Source: Hypomesus transpacificus
Lineage: Eukaryota > Chordata > Actinopteri > Osmeriformes > Osmeridae
Direction of reading: 5' to 3'
Length of the DNA: 64,000 nt
NCBI RefSeq assembly: GCF_021917145.1
Contig: NC_061066.1
Coordinates: 9,274,685-9,338,684, forward strand
Each line of letters opens with the position of its first letter. The first letter of the stretch is position 1. Of this stretch, positions 16,648-27,713 are shown one piece after another. A model generated the notes under the pieces. The model saw only the letters and a program-made list of their open reading frames with translations. It did not search any database and was not told the origin of the DNA. A program made the translations under genes and the position numbers.

Positions 16648-17926
16648 CCTGGCGCACGGAACGGCCAGGCCAGTCTGATGCTAGCCTATCTCAGTCTCAC
16701 CAGACAGGCTGTAGCTCACACTTGGAGTACTGCAGAAGGAAACACATTCACACACGTACAATGTTACAAACTAAACCACTTCACCAAATTTCCCTTCAAG
16801 TTGTACAATACAATACGTCACCGTATATCCTAGCGATCTTTCACAATAACAGACTGTGGTCAAGTCACATAACCCAATGTTACACTTAATGAACAAGCTT
16901 TATGGGACTCATTCACATAGTGATATACAGTGTAAAACTACTGCGCATGTTTCACCTTGTTCATAAACAGGTGTGTCAACAATCTACCTTCGGAAAGTTG
17001 GAGGAAACAAACCTGTTTTCTTGTCCGGTCAAAAACGGCAAGCAGCTCAGCTATTAACGAATAAATGTATGACGAAATTATCATTAAATATGAATCCTTA
17101 AAATAAGAAGACCATTCGAAAACTATTTCAATCTCGTGTACCGAAACGGAACCAACCAGGTCCACCGCCGTCTAGCGCATACGCTGTACGACGAATGTGG
17201 CGCTATAGTGCATCAATATAATATTGTAACGTCATTCGCTGCGCTCATCTTTAAGAGTTATACAAATGGCCACAACAAAATATGAAATAATGAAAATAAC
17301 TGTATTCGGTGAAAAACAACAAACTTATTTTAACAAAATATTTATTTGTCACTTTTTATGGAAGACTAATATTGTTTACAAAAAATGCTTTTTAAACATC
17401 TCCACTGTTAACCATGTATGCCATAAACAATACTACACAGCTGACAGAGGGAGAATTGAAAATGGCTCAACTTCTAACCGGTTTTAAATATAAACTGAAG
17501 ACAAATATTCCTGTAAAACATTAAACACTTGACTGCAAAACAAATTTCAAATATAAAAATGCCAAAATGTTTCAGTGTCTTCATCAGTTCAATATGTGAG
17601 TTGGTTTAAATTCCACTTATATTCAAGTCACATAAGCCAGGTCACATAACATCGAGTTGTTCAGCTTAAATCCCCCTGGAAGAAAGGACTGAACACCAAT
17701 AAATACACAGGCAGTTGCCATGGCAAACACATAATAACAGACTAAATGAGCCAAAACACCCTTGTGTTGTGTACTCCAAGTCAGTCAAGTCGTTGAGTGA
17801 ATGAGGAAATAAGGCAATGTGGGCGTGACTTTGCAATAAGTCTTTTAGGCTTTGTGATTGGAGCATGGGTTCTGCCAGTCCCATGCATATTCCGCTCTGA
17901 GCCCCGTGATTGGACTACGAGCCCTG
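16648..17926 (-). promoter_or_regulatory. ccdc125 promoter side and rad17 3' UTR
   Basis: The stretch between the ccdc125 start and the rad17 stop, both on the minus strand. It should hold the ccdc125 5' UTR/promoter (near 16.7-17.25 kb) and the rad17 3' UTR; a minus-strand AATAAA (plus TTTATT) occurs near 17340. No other gene is recognised. Confidence 0.4.
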
Positions 17927-20900
17927 TCAATCACTGTCATACTCCTCTATGAGCAGGTCATCCTCCAGCAGGGCTCCTGAGGTCGAGGGCTGAGGCTGGC
18001 TGTCTGGCAGCAGGACCTCCATGGAGGGCTCATCCTGCTCTCCTGCTCCCTCAAGAACACTACTCAAGGGTGGGTTGACTGTGGAGGAAACTGGGCCCTC
18101 CTCATCGCTGTCCAGCTGCAGTTCCCCGGGGTCTCTGTCTGTCAGCGCCTCCAGACGCAGCCTGACAGAAGAAGCAGACGGCTACCAGATCATCATCATC
18201 ATTATCATCAGACTAGATGGTGTGTGAGGAGGACCTACCTTCCAGACCCCCTGCGGAGGGGGAGGCGTCCCACATCCTCCAGGAAGGAGATCTGAGCTGA
18301 GGAGACGGAGAAATGCCTCCATTACAGATCACAAAGCCACAACAATACTCCCCCTGCCACTAATGATGCATGTGGATATCTGAACAACCTAACAGTAAAG
18401 TTTGATCTCAACCAGGGAAAGGGTTTAGCTAAAGGTTAGAGTTCTTTCAGATGCAAATCAATGTGCTTTTCATAAGACGCACCCGGTCCTTGTTTGAACA
18501 TCATTTGTCTGAATAAACTGGAGGCCAAATATGTTCTACTGGTTCCACTTCAGCTTCAACTGTGAGGATTCTCATGGCCTTTAGAGAGCTGAAGCTGCCA
18601 CTGTGCCTGGTAAACACAGGTAGCTCTCTGGCTGGTAAACACAGGTAGCTCTCTGGTTGGTAAACACAGGTAGCTCTCTGGCTGGTAAACACAGGTAGCT
18701 CTGGCTGGTAAACACAGGTAGCTCTCTGGCTGGTAAACACAGGTAGCTCTCTGGTTGGTAAACACAGGTAGCTCTCTGGCTGGTAAACACAGGTAGCTCT
18801 CTGGCTAGTAAACACAGGTAGCTCTCTGGCTGGTAAACACAGGTAGCTCTCTGGCTGGTAAACACAGGTAGCTCTCTGGCTGGTAAACACAGGTAGCTCT
18901 CTGGCTGGTAAACACAGGTAGCTCTGGCTAGTAAACACAGGTAGCTCTCTGGTTGGTAAACACAGGTAGCTCTCTGGCTGGTAAACACAGGTAGCTCTGG
19001 CTAGTGAACACAGGTAGCTCTCTGGTTGGTAAACACAGGTAGCTCTCTGGCTGGTAAACACAGGTAGCTCTCTGGCTAGTAAACACAGGTAGCTCTCTGG
19101 TTGGTAAACACAGGTAGCTCTCTGGCTGGTAAACACAGGTAGCTCTCTGGCTGGTAAACACAGGTAGCTCTCTGGATGGTAAACACAGGTAGTTCTCTGG
19201 CTGGTAAACACAGGTAGCTCTCTGGTTGGTAAACACAGGTAGCTCTCTGGCTGGTAAACACAGGTTGCTCTCTGGCTGGTAAACACAGGTAGCTCTCTGG
19301 CTGGTAAACACAAGTAGATCAGGCTATGCAGCAGCTTAGACCAGTCCATGCACATTGTTTCCTTTGTGCCTTACCCTGGTTTCTCATGGGGGTGCTGAGC
19401 AAGGCCAGGTGTGTGTGTGATGTGTGGTGTGTGTGTGTGTGGTGTGTGTGTGTGTGTGTGTGTATGGTCTGACGCAAAATCAGAGACGTTTGAGGGGCCC
19501 CTGAACATTTTAATATATTAGTAAGTCATAGTAAAATTATTCAGTTTACTTCTTCAAGTACTTACATTAATTGAAAGTGCACTTGAACCGTGATATCAAA
19601 TTACTCATACCATGATAGATTTTGGCCATATTGCCCACCCCTAGGTGTGTGTGTGAGAGTGTTACCCTGGTTCCTGAGGGGAGTGCTGAGCATGACCAAG
19701 TGTGTGTGGGTGTGTGTGTGTGTGTGTGTGAGAGTGTTACCCGGGTTCCTGAGGGGAGTGCTGAGCATGGCCAAGTGTGTGTGTGTGTGTATGTGTGTGT
19801 GTGTGTGTGAGAGTGTTACCCGGGTTCCTAAGGGGAGTGCTGAGTAGGGCCAGGTGAGGCAGCAGTTCTGTCTGCAGGCTGACAGGAGTCATGCAGAAGC
19901 TGATGAAGAGAGACTGGGCAGCCAAGCAGTTCTCCTGGTGCTGGAGATACACACACATACACAGGAGATACACACACACACACACAGGAGATACACACAC
20001 ACACACAGGAGATACACACACATACACAGGAGATACACACACACACACACACACAGGAGATACACACACACACACACACACACACAGGAGATACACACAC
20101 ACATACACAGGAGACACACACACACACGTGATGAGATGGGAATCATTATCTCCATGTGTAGATACAAGTGTGTACTGGGTCACACAGCAAGCACTAGAGG
20201 TGTGAATCGACACTGATCTCCCGATTCGATTACGATTATCATGTCAGCGATTCAATTCGATTACTCGATGCATCACGATGCGTCAAATATATTTTTCTAT
20301 TAAAGTCATATAGGACTTGACGGAATGCATTAAGATACTGTATAGTTCAATATAATGTAGTTTTCTATATAACTTTTTTCTATATTAATTATTGACAAAA
20401 CGCTGTGACGACATGCCATGCTTAAAGACCGACTAACGTGCAGGGGCGGATCTACCGGGGTGGCATGGGGTGGCAACTGCCACCCTAACAATAGCCTTGC
20501 CACCCCAGCTGCCACCCCAGTTGGCAGCTTTGAAAACAAAGAAAAGTTGTGGCTCATCTGACATTTGCGAGAGCGAATTTCTAATATCCGACTGCAAGCG
20601 AATGCAGCATGAGACGACTCCACCCACCCTCCCCACTCCGCCGAGTTGTACAATCCTCGGAGTTGCTGGCCCAGAGTTAGCATTTTCCGCAGCGGGTGTT
20701 GTTGTTAGCAACTCAGCATGGATGGTGTTCCCAACTTATTTAATTTTGGTGTGACAGGCTTTGCATATCGCATGCAATGTATCCAGTTTGTGCTTCCCAG
20801 CCTGTTGGTAAAATCCGAAATTAAGTTCCATATCTCAGGTTTTAAAACGCTTGGAACGTTTTTAAGGACGATCTCACAACCACACTCAGCCATTTTGCTG

Positions 20901-23900
20901 TGGCACGTATGCAAATCGCGAGGAATGACGTCAGGTAAATGAGAGCCAGATGAGACTAGAGTCTATCATAGGTCTAGGTGGAACGGGTTGAATGTTATTT
21001 TTCATTTGAATGTTTATGCCGCGGCCCGGAAAATTAACGAGCGTCATGTTTGCGTTATAATCGATAATGGTCGGCCACTGTATCGATGCAACATCGTCCA
21101 TGTCGGCATCGCGATGCATTGATTATTCTATTAATTTCAACACCTCTAGTAAGCACCGTCCTCTAGAAAGTGTGTAATTGTGTGTGTTGCTCTCCTGTGT
21201 GCGTGTGTGTCCCTCTCCTGTGTGTGTGCCTACCTTCTTGTTGACCTGCAGCCAGTGGGGTTTGTGCAGTGGTCTGAAGCGTGCAGAGACATGGGCGTTG
21301 TTGGTGTGCAGGAGCCCCCTGGTGGCCACAGACGAGGCATACGCCCCCAGGGTGCTCCGGGACTAAACACAACAGCACAATCCTTCCATTAACACATGGA
21401 GCACAAACACTCATGAGGTCAGCTGGGAGTTGGTGAATACTGTCACTTGGATATGGTTCTATATTCTTTACACCGTAAAAACCATTGGTCATGTGACCTT
21501 AACCAAGTAATTGTAAAACTATAGACAGGGTCAGGACCTATAGACAGGGTCAAGACCTATAGACAGGACCTATAGACAGGACCTATAGACAGGACCTATA
21601 GACAGGACCTATAGACAGGACCTATAGACAGGACCTATAGACAGGGTCAAGACCTATAGACAAGACCTATAGACAGGACCTATAGACAGGACCTACAGAC
21701 AGGACTTCAGTGTTTCCTCTAGGTTTTTTTTTGTTGCAGTGGGGGCAGGTCTCACCCCCCCCTAATAGCTAATGTAATGTTGCACATATTTTCGTCCTAT
21801 TTCCCCTAATGAAATAAAGTTAGCCTACTTAAATACACCTTACACTCATGAAGTATGTTGTAAATGGCATAAATGCTGCCAATTCATAATTGATGTACCA
21901 ACTTATTGTAAATGGTCAGTAGCCTAGCCTATCGATAAAGGTAGGCCACTCGAAGCATGTACACTGTCTACTTCATTTGATCTTGATAGGCTAAGCATTC
22001 TGTAGCAAATAATAACAATATACCAACTATTAATTAATTAAAACTACTTCAGCATAATAATGCACCTAAAAGATAAACGTAAGCAACGGCAGCAATCGCT
22101 AACGAATCAACAGACGAGCAATTTCGCAGGCAGGGGAAGAATACAAACAACGAAATTCACCAGTTAACTTAATTTAAATTTGCAAGAACTATAGACTAAT
22201 ACAATAACAGGCTTAAATGAACTGACAACATAAGTTTTACGACTTACAGTTCTCAAAGACGCACACACGCAATCTCAACTGCGGTGTGAAGCGCGTGTCC
22301 GTGCCATTCTCCGACATGCACTCTAACAATCACGGCAGATTGACGCCCTAAAATGTTGTACAGCCCTATTTCTGACACAGTGGCGGCAGAAATGTAGCCG
22401 TGGCGGGAACATTGGACCAATAGACAGGGACAGAGTAAGGAACTCACGCTCCACTCAGCAGTCAGGAAGTCAGCGTGGGACAGGTAGTCACTGGCCCGAG
22501 CTACATCCTCCACCTCAGAGAAGAAGTCCAGGTAGTTCTGGTGCAGGTACAGGTTAAAGAGCTCCCCAGACATGTGGCAGCGTTCCAGCACCCCCTAGTG
22601 GAGGGGAGTATTAACAACATACTTAAGTTACATCAAATATTACAATGGATTGAGAAGTTTGTGAGAGTCCAAGGGGTTCTGTCAGGGTGTGTGCGTCTAC
22701 CTCAGGGTGTGTATGTGTGTACCTCAGAGTGTGTGTGTGTGTGTACCTCAGGGTGTGTATGTGTGTACCTCAGGGTGTTTGTGTGTGTGTGTGTGTGTGT
22801 ACCTCAGGGTGTTTGTGTGTGTGTGTGTGTGTGTACCTCAGGGTGTGTGTATGTGTGTACCTCAGGGTGTGTGTGTGTGTGTCTACCTCAGTGTGTGTAT
22901 GTGTGTGTACCTCAGGGTGTGTGTGTATGTGTGTACCTCAGGGTGTGTGTGTGTGTGTACCTCAGGGTGTGTGTGTCTACCTCAGGGTGGGTGTGTGTGT
23001 GTCTACCTCAGTCTGTGTGTATGTGTGTGTACCTCAGGGTGTGTATGTGTGTGTACCTCAGGGTCCACCAGTAGCCTGTCTCTGTGATGCTCTGCCAGGT
23101 GAGGCGGCAGGCAGGGTTGAAGCGATGCTTCTGAACCTTCCCAGCTCTCTCCTGCCAATCACAGACACACCTTATTACACGTCTGCCAATCACAGACACA
23201 CCTTACTACATGTCTGCCAATCACAGACACACCTTACTACACGTCTGCTAATCACAGACATACCTTACTACAAGTCTGCTAGTCACAGACAAACCTTACT
23301 ACACGTCTGCCAATCACAGACACACCTTACTACACGTCTGCCAATCACAGACACACCTTACTACATGTCTGCCAATCACAGACACACCTTACTACACGAT
23401 TGCTAATCACAGACCCAATTTACTACATGTCTGCCAATCACAGACACACCTTACTACATGTCTCCTTATCACAGACACAATTTACTTTTTCAATAGTGAA
23501 TAAAATGTAATCTAAGATACGTATGTAAATAGAATTCAACAGTCAGAACTTGTCAAATGTGAAATCTGGTATTTTCAGGTTTATCCCATGAACTCTAACT
23601 GCATTCCAAACCCTTTCTCCTTCTGAACCACAAGGATCATGTTAGTGCTGACCAACACTACCCACCTAGCTCTAACCCCCCTAGTCCTATCCCTAACCCA
23701 CCTAGCTCTAACCCCCCTAGTCCTATCCCTAACCCACCTAGCTCTAACCCCCCTAGTCCTATCCCTAACCCACCTAGCTCTAACCCCCCTAGTCCTATCC
23801 CTAAACCACCTAGCTCTAACCCCCCTAGTCCTATCCCTAACCCACCTAGCCCTAACCCATGACTCACTCTTGCAGTAGAGGATCTTCCCCAGCGCTCTGA

Positions 23901-24431
23901 AGAGGAACAGGGAGGCGTCCTTCCCCCCAATGGTCTGGTCCTGCATCTCGCTGTCCCTCCTCTTACCCCGTATTGCTGTGGAAACGGCTCTCCCCCGCGA
24001 GGTCACTGACCTGCCCTTCTGCCCTGCCCATGGGCCTGTCTCCTGGGGCTGGTCTGAGGTTAGGATCAGACGTCACAAACATTATTTAGATACTATCAGA
24101 CTAAACCCAGCTCTGCCCCACCCATAAAGGGTCTCTGGCTGTAGGGAGGTAAACAGGATGTGCTGCTGTGTGGCGCCCCCACCTGTGAGAGAGGAGAACT
24201 GCAGGCTGTTGATGGCACTGCGGACGTCCCCAGAGCTTCCTGAGCAGAGCAGCTCCAGGTCTGCCCTGTCTGGGACAGACACCCTGCCTCCGCTCTGCTC
24301 ACACACACACCACACACCCCACACACACACATATACACACACCCCACACACACACCACACACCCCACACACCCCACACACACACCACACACACCACACCA
24401 CACCCCACACACACACCACACCCACCCCCCC

Positions 24432-24466
<35 letters not shown>

Positions 24467-24542
24467 CCCACACACACACCACACACCCCACACACACACC
24501 ACACCCATCCCCCCCCCACACACACACACACCACACACCCCC

Positions 24543-24573
<31 letters not shown>

Positions 24574-27500
24574 CCCACGCACACAAACCACGCACCTACT
24601 TAATTAAGTTAATTCATTAAATTAAAGACTAATGGGTTTACACCACAAACCAAGTTGAAGAAGCAACATGGCACTCTCACCTTTGCTGCCTCCAGGGTTA
24701 CAATGCGAGTCAGGACTTTCATCATGCTGGTGGGAGCCACAGGGTTGAAACTGGAGGGTTAGAAACTAGAGGGTTAGAAACTGGAGGGTTAGAAACTGGA
24801 GGGTTTCAGATGGAGGGTTACAGCTGGAGGGTTTCAGATGGAGGGTTACAGCTGGAGGGTTACAGCTGAAGGGTTACAGCTGAAAGGTTACAGCTGGAGG
24901 GTTACAGCTGGAGGGTTACAGGTTACAGCTGAAGGGTTTCAGGGTTACAGCTGGAGGGTTACAGGGTTACAGCTGGAGGGTTACAGCTGAAAGGTTACAG
25001 CTGGAGGGTTACAGCTGGAAGCTGGAGGGTTACAGCTGGAGGGTTACAGCTGGAGGGTTACAGCTGAAAGGTTACAGCTGGAGGGTTACAGCTAAAGGGT
25101 TACAGCTGGAGGGTTACAGCTGAAGGGTTACAGCTGGAGGGTTACAGCTGGAGGGTTACAGCTGAAAGGTTACAGCTGGAGGGTTACAGCTAAAGGGTTA
25201 CAGCTGGAGGGTTACAGCTGGAGGGTTACAGCTGAAAGGTTACAGCTGGAGGGTTACAGCTGGAGGGTTACAGCTGGAGGGTTACAGCTGGAGGACACAC
25301 TGGGTGTGTGCTCCTTCATGTATACAACATTGTGGAATACTACAGTTGGCATAAAAATAATAGTAGTGAGCAAACTACTATTTAGGGGTGGAAAAACTCG
25401 ATTCACATTTGAATCATGATTTAGTTTTTTAACGATTCACATGTTAACATTTTTGGGGAATAACAACAAACAAAATAAAATTTAAATCGCAAAAAATCAT
25501 GAATCGATTTTAATCGATTAGTGACCCCAAGAATCGATTCACATTGTGAGGTATCAAAAGATGACCACCCCTACTATTTACAGTGTGTGTGCGTGTGTAG
25601 GACCTAATGCTGCAGATGGACAGCTCCTCCAGAAGATCTTTGGGGAAGAGAAGTCGTGAGCTGCCGTCTCCACTCAGACTGTCCGACACGATGAAGACCA
25701 GGGCTGTCCTGCCTGTCCTCACAAACCTCCTGGAGAACACACACACACGCACACAAATAAACAGCAAATAAAAACATAAGCAATTGGATGATATATAATA
25801 ATCGTCTGATGTATTAAGACCCTGAATGTGTCAGTACTTCAGAACTTCGTGCAGGCATGCCGGTTGGCGGTAGAACTGGTTGGGGAAGTCCTGCAGGAAC
25901 AAGCAAGGTACATGATGAGCTGCTTTTAATGGACACAGCTTTGGGTTTCCATGATACCGTCCAATCGGGTACCTCCACAAGTATAAGCTTCCTGTCTGTG
26001 GGCCCCGCCTCCCCGTTCATCTGCAGACGGCTGTACTTGTCAGCTCGTAGGAGGAACTCCTGGAACAGGCCTGTCTGGGAGCTGCCATGGAAACCACTGA
26101 ACCTGGAGTCTGGTGGCAGAAGAACACAGACTAGGATTAGGGTTAGTAACCATCAGGGTGACGCTACATTTATATAGATTATAGATGGGTTCTCTATATA
26201 GAGGGTTAGGGTTATAGATGGGTTCTCTATATCGAGGGTTAGGGTTATAGATGGGTTCTCTATATAGAGGGTTAGGGTTATAGATGGGTTCTCTATATAG
26301 AGGGTTAGGGTTATAGATGGGTTCTCTATATAAAGGGTTAGGGTTATAGATGGGTTCTCTATATAGAGGGTTAGGGTTATAGATGGGTTCTCTATATAAA
26401 GGGTTAGGGTTATAGATGGGTTCTCTATATAAAGGGTTAGGGCTATAGATGGGTTCTCTATATAAAGGGTGTCTTCAGTGATCTTGTTGGCAGTGTTGAG
26501 GAGGTGTGTGTGTCTCACGTGGGTCGAAGGTGAGCTTGTGGCCGTCGGGGTGGTGCAGGGCCAGGCTGGGGGGGTTGGTCCACTCCTGCAGGCTGACTCC
26601 CAGCTCCTGGGCCAGCACCCGCACCGTGGTGCTTTTACCACAGCCCGACGACCCGCTCAGCAGCAGGATAGCGCCACCCTGTGGACCGGAAGTGCCATCA
26701 AAGGTTTAAATAACAGCCAATTAGCGCAAAGGGCTTGAGTTCCAAAGAATACAACTGATGGATCAAGATAATTGTTTGTAATTAATTGCTTATTATAAAA
26801 ATGTTAACATCCTAACCTTGAAACTCTTAGGATCAACATGGGCTTTTATCCAGTTCTCCACCTCTTCAATTTTCTTTTTGTGGACCACGAGTTCAGTCTA
26901 GGGATGCATTTCAGACAGGGTCTTCATTAGTAGTCTCATCGTATCAATATTCACAGTTTCCTCTTTAAAACTAAGGATGTGGGACACATCAGATTTACGT
27001 TCTACGAAGCGGCTGCGGTGAGTTTGAACAAAGTGAGCCAGTAAAGAGATGAGATGTGACCTGTGAGCTGGGGAAGTGGGTGTCCACCCAGGGTTCCTCC
27101 TGGTTCCTGGGGGCCACGTCTCTGGAGGAGGGGTCTGGAGTCTGGAGGTCCGAGCGGACAGGGTCCACTTTCCTCTTCCGGGGACGTTTGCTGCCTGTGG
27201 GGTCAGAGGTGGGTGCTCTGCCCTTCACGCTCCGCCCTGACTCTGCTCTGCTGCTGCCTGGGGGGGCGGGGAGGCCCCCACACAGGCCCCCAAACGACGG
27301 CTCCACCCAGCGGTTCAGCTGCAGGGGTAAGGGGGAGGTAGGGGGAGGGGGAAGTGTGGTAGCAGGGTAGAGTGGAGGGGGTGGAGGGGGAGGTGAGGTA
27401 GCAGGGTAGAATGGAGGGGGTGGAGGTGAGGTAGCAGGGTAGAGTGGAGGGGGAGGTGAGGTAGCAGGGTAGAGTGGAGGGGGTGGAGGGGGAGGTGAGG

Positions 27501-27713
27501 TAGAGCGGTGGAGGGTACATTTCACACCTTTCAACACCTGGGAAGCTGAACTTTGTTTACAACTTAAGTATAACTTTGAATGATATTGAGGCTGGAATCC
27601 AAAGATTGTGTCTCTCCCTCCGTCCTCTAATCCTCCCAAACAACGTGGTATAATGGGAACGTCATACTCACTTTGCTGGGGGGTCCTTTTCCTCCCAGTG
27701 ATAGCTTTGACAT
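17927..27713 (-). CDS. rad17: RAD17 checkpoint clamp loader
   Basis: Sixteen exons in transcript order: 27713-27672, 27318-27061, 26897-26817, 26678-26519, 26109-25973, 25890-25838, 25729-25604, 24750-24681, 24297-24183, 24053-23868, 23151-23057, 22594-22448, 21362-21234, 19940-19820, 18296-18239 and 18161-17927. They total 670 residues, the usual RAD17 length, and all phases agree. The Walker A motif is GSSGCGKS (about residues 136-143); the Walker B-like ILVED spans the exon 5/6 junction. Other family blocks are [92 protein letters not shown]-like [29 protein letters not shown] and an acidic C-terminus [11 protein letters not shown]17 with RFC2-5 loads the 9-1-1 clamp at damaged DNA and supports ATR-CHK1 signalling in the nucleus. 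Introns are crowded with arrays and two hAT insertions, but the coding frame is intact. Confidence 0.96.
18608..19315. repeat. 25-bp minisatellite, rad17 intron 14
   Basis: About 28 copies of GGTAAACACAGGTAGCTCTC TGGCT with few changes and occasional 2-bp deletions. The long minus-strand frames with a [13 protein letters not shown] motif merely translate the array. Confidence 0.95.
19366..19857. repeat. Four partial copies of the 3' end of rad17 exon 14 and its donor
   Basis: The exon 14 end and donor (minus CTCAGCACTCCCCT...CCGG|GTAACA, plus 19814-19857) recur at plus 19736-19778, 19661-19702 and, more diverged, 19369-19412. TG repeats separate them. Spacings of the inner copies are 79 and 75 bp. 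Only the 19820 copy is continuous with the rest of exon 14. The distal copy reads [11 protein letters not shown], closer to mammalian RAD17 than the copy in the exon, which reads LRNP. Confidence 0.85.
19943..20130. repeat. (CA)n array with GGAGATA spacers, rad17 intron 13
   Basis: ACACACACAGGAGATACACA-type units begin directly beyond the exon 14 acceptor at 19941; the minus-strand acceptor GTATCTCCAG is itself present in each unit. Confidence 0.85.
20195..21148. mobile_element. Non-autonomous hAT-like element in rad17 intron 13
   Basis: The 954-bp element has terminal inverted repeats TAGAGGTGTGAAT on the left and, inverted, TAGAGGTGTTGAAAT on the right, followed by ATCGATGC-rich subterminal sequence. 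The flanks form an 8-bp target-site duplication with one mismatch: GCAAGCAC (20187-20194) and GTAAGCAC (21149-21156). The TAGAG terminus and 8-bp duplication are typical of the hAT superfamily. No transposase frame is present. A GGGGCGGATCTACCGGGGTG segment at about 20438 may be a second element nested inside. Confidence 0.8.
21520..21705. repeat. GACCTATAGACAG minisatellite
   Basis: About a dozen copies of a 14-23-bp unit built on GACCTATAGACAGG, in rad17 intron 12. One diverged unit (GACCAATAGACAGG) reappears at 22412, on the far side of a likely transposon insertion. Confidence 0.85.
21710..22411. mobile_element. Probable hAT-type non-autonomous element
   Basis: Begins CAGTGTTTCCTCTAGGTTTT and ends near GTGGCGGGAACATTG, giving short imperfect inverted ends (CAGTGTTTCC / CAATGTTCCC). 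The interior has GTGGGGGCAGGTCTCACCCC and GTGGCGGCAGAAATGTAGCC, typical of fish hAT-derived repeats. Both flanks are the same minisatellite, so the element appears to have landed in it. I could not see a clean 8-bp duplication, so the exact ends are uncertain. Confidence 0.5.
22685..23056. repeat. Array of the rad17 exon 11 donor with TG repeats
   Basis: Fifteen or so units of GTGTGTACCTCAGGGTGTGT type run right up to the exon 11 donor at 23056. On the minus strand each reads CCCTGAG|GTACAC, the same sequence as the true exon end and donor. Frames rich in Cys and Val here are repeat translations. Confidence 0.9.
23152..23475. repeat. 31-bp array of the rad17 exon 11 acceptor
   Basis: Ten or so units of TGCCAATCACAGACACACCT TACTACACGTC. 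On the minus strand each contains GTGTCTGTGATTGGCAG, identical to the real exon 11 acceptor at 23152. Spacing is 31 bp. With the preceding array, exon 11 is flanked on both sides by tandem copies of its own splice sites. Confidence 0.9.
23660..23862. repeat. ~35-bp CTAACCC-rich array beside rad17 exon 10 donor
   Basis: Five or six copies of CCTAGTCCTATCCCTAACCC ACCTAGCTCTAACCC ending within 10 bp of the exon 10 donor (GT at 23867-23866, minus). Contains telomere-like CCCTAAC cores. Confidence 0.9.
24298..24592. repeat. (CA)n/CACCCC array at rad17 exon 9 acceptor
   Basis: Pure CA/CCCC sequence directly beyond the exon 9 acceptor at 24298. The acceptor's pyrimidine tract is therefore a TG repeat. 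Overlapping open frames here are artefacts. Confidence 0.9.
24751..25295. repeat. 14-bp array seeded at rad17 exon 8 acceptor
   Basis: About 35 copies of GGAGGGTTACAGCT starting at the intron/exon border. The first units read CTGGAGGGTTAGAAA, i.e. on the minus strand AACCCTCCAG, the same sequence as the functional acceptor at 24751. Confidence 0.9.
25385..25571. mobile_element. 187-bp miniature hAT-like element
   Basis: Inverted ends GGGGTGG and CCACCCC enclose 187 bp of AT-rich sequence with repeated AATCGATT motifs. A 9-bp direct repeat TACTATTTA flanks it exactly (25376-25384 and 25572-25580). This supports a recent target-site duplication, of which 8 bp would be the hAT duplication. It sits in rad17 intron 7, about 30 bp beyond the exon 7 donor. 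Confidence 0.8.
26165..26470. repeat. 34-bp array with GGGTTAGGG, rad17 intron 4
   Basis: Nine copies of TATAGATGGGTTCTCTATAT AGAGGGTTAGGGT. The array begins about 55 bp beyond exon 5 and ends about 45 bp from the exon 4 donor. Confidence 0.93.
27325..27512. repeat. GGGGAGGTGAGGTAGCAGGG array at rad17 exon 2 acceptor
   Basis: Five or six variable units of GGAGGTGAGGTAGCAGGGTA GAGTGGAGGG adjacent to the exon 2 acceptor (27319). On the minus strand this is a long pyrimidine tract. The Pro-rich frame across it is an artefact. Confidence 0.85.

Noticed and set aside
18501-19355. 284-codon minus-strand frame with [13 protein letters not shown] units
   Set aside because: Translation of the 25-bp array in rad17 intron 14; three frames are open at once.
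22253-22447. Extension of rad17 exon 12 past 22448 in the continuing open frame
   Set aside because: A strong GTGAGT donor follows EWS at 22447, exactly where the family continues with the next exon; the rest is transposon sequence.
23152-23475. CRISPR-like regular repeats (31-bp period)
   Set aside because: Units are contiguous with no variable spacers, and they lie in a vertebrate intron. They copy a splice acceptor.
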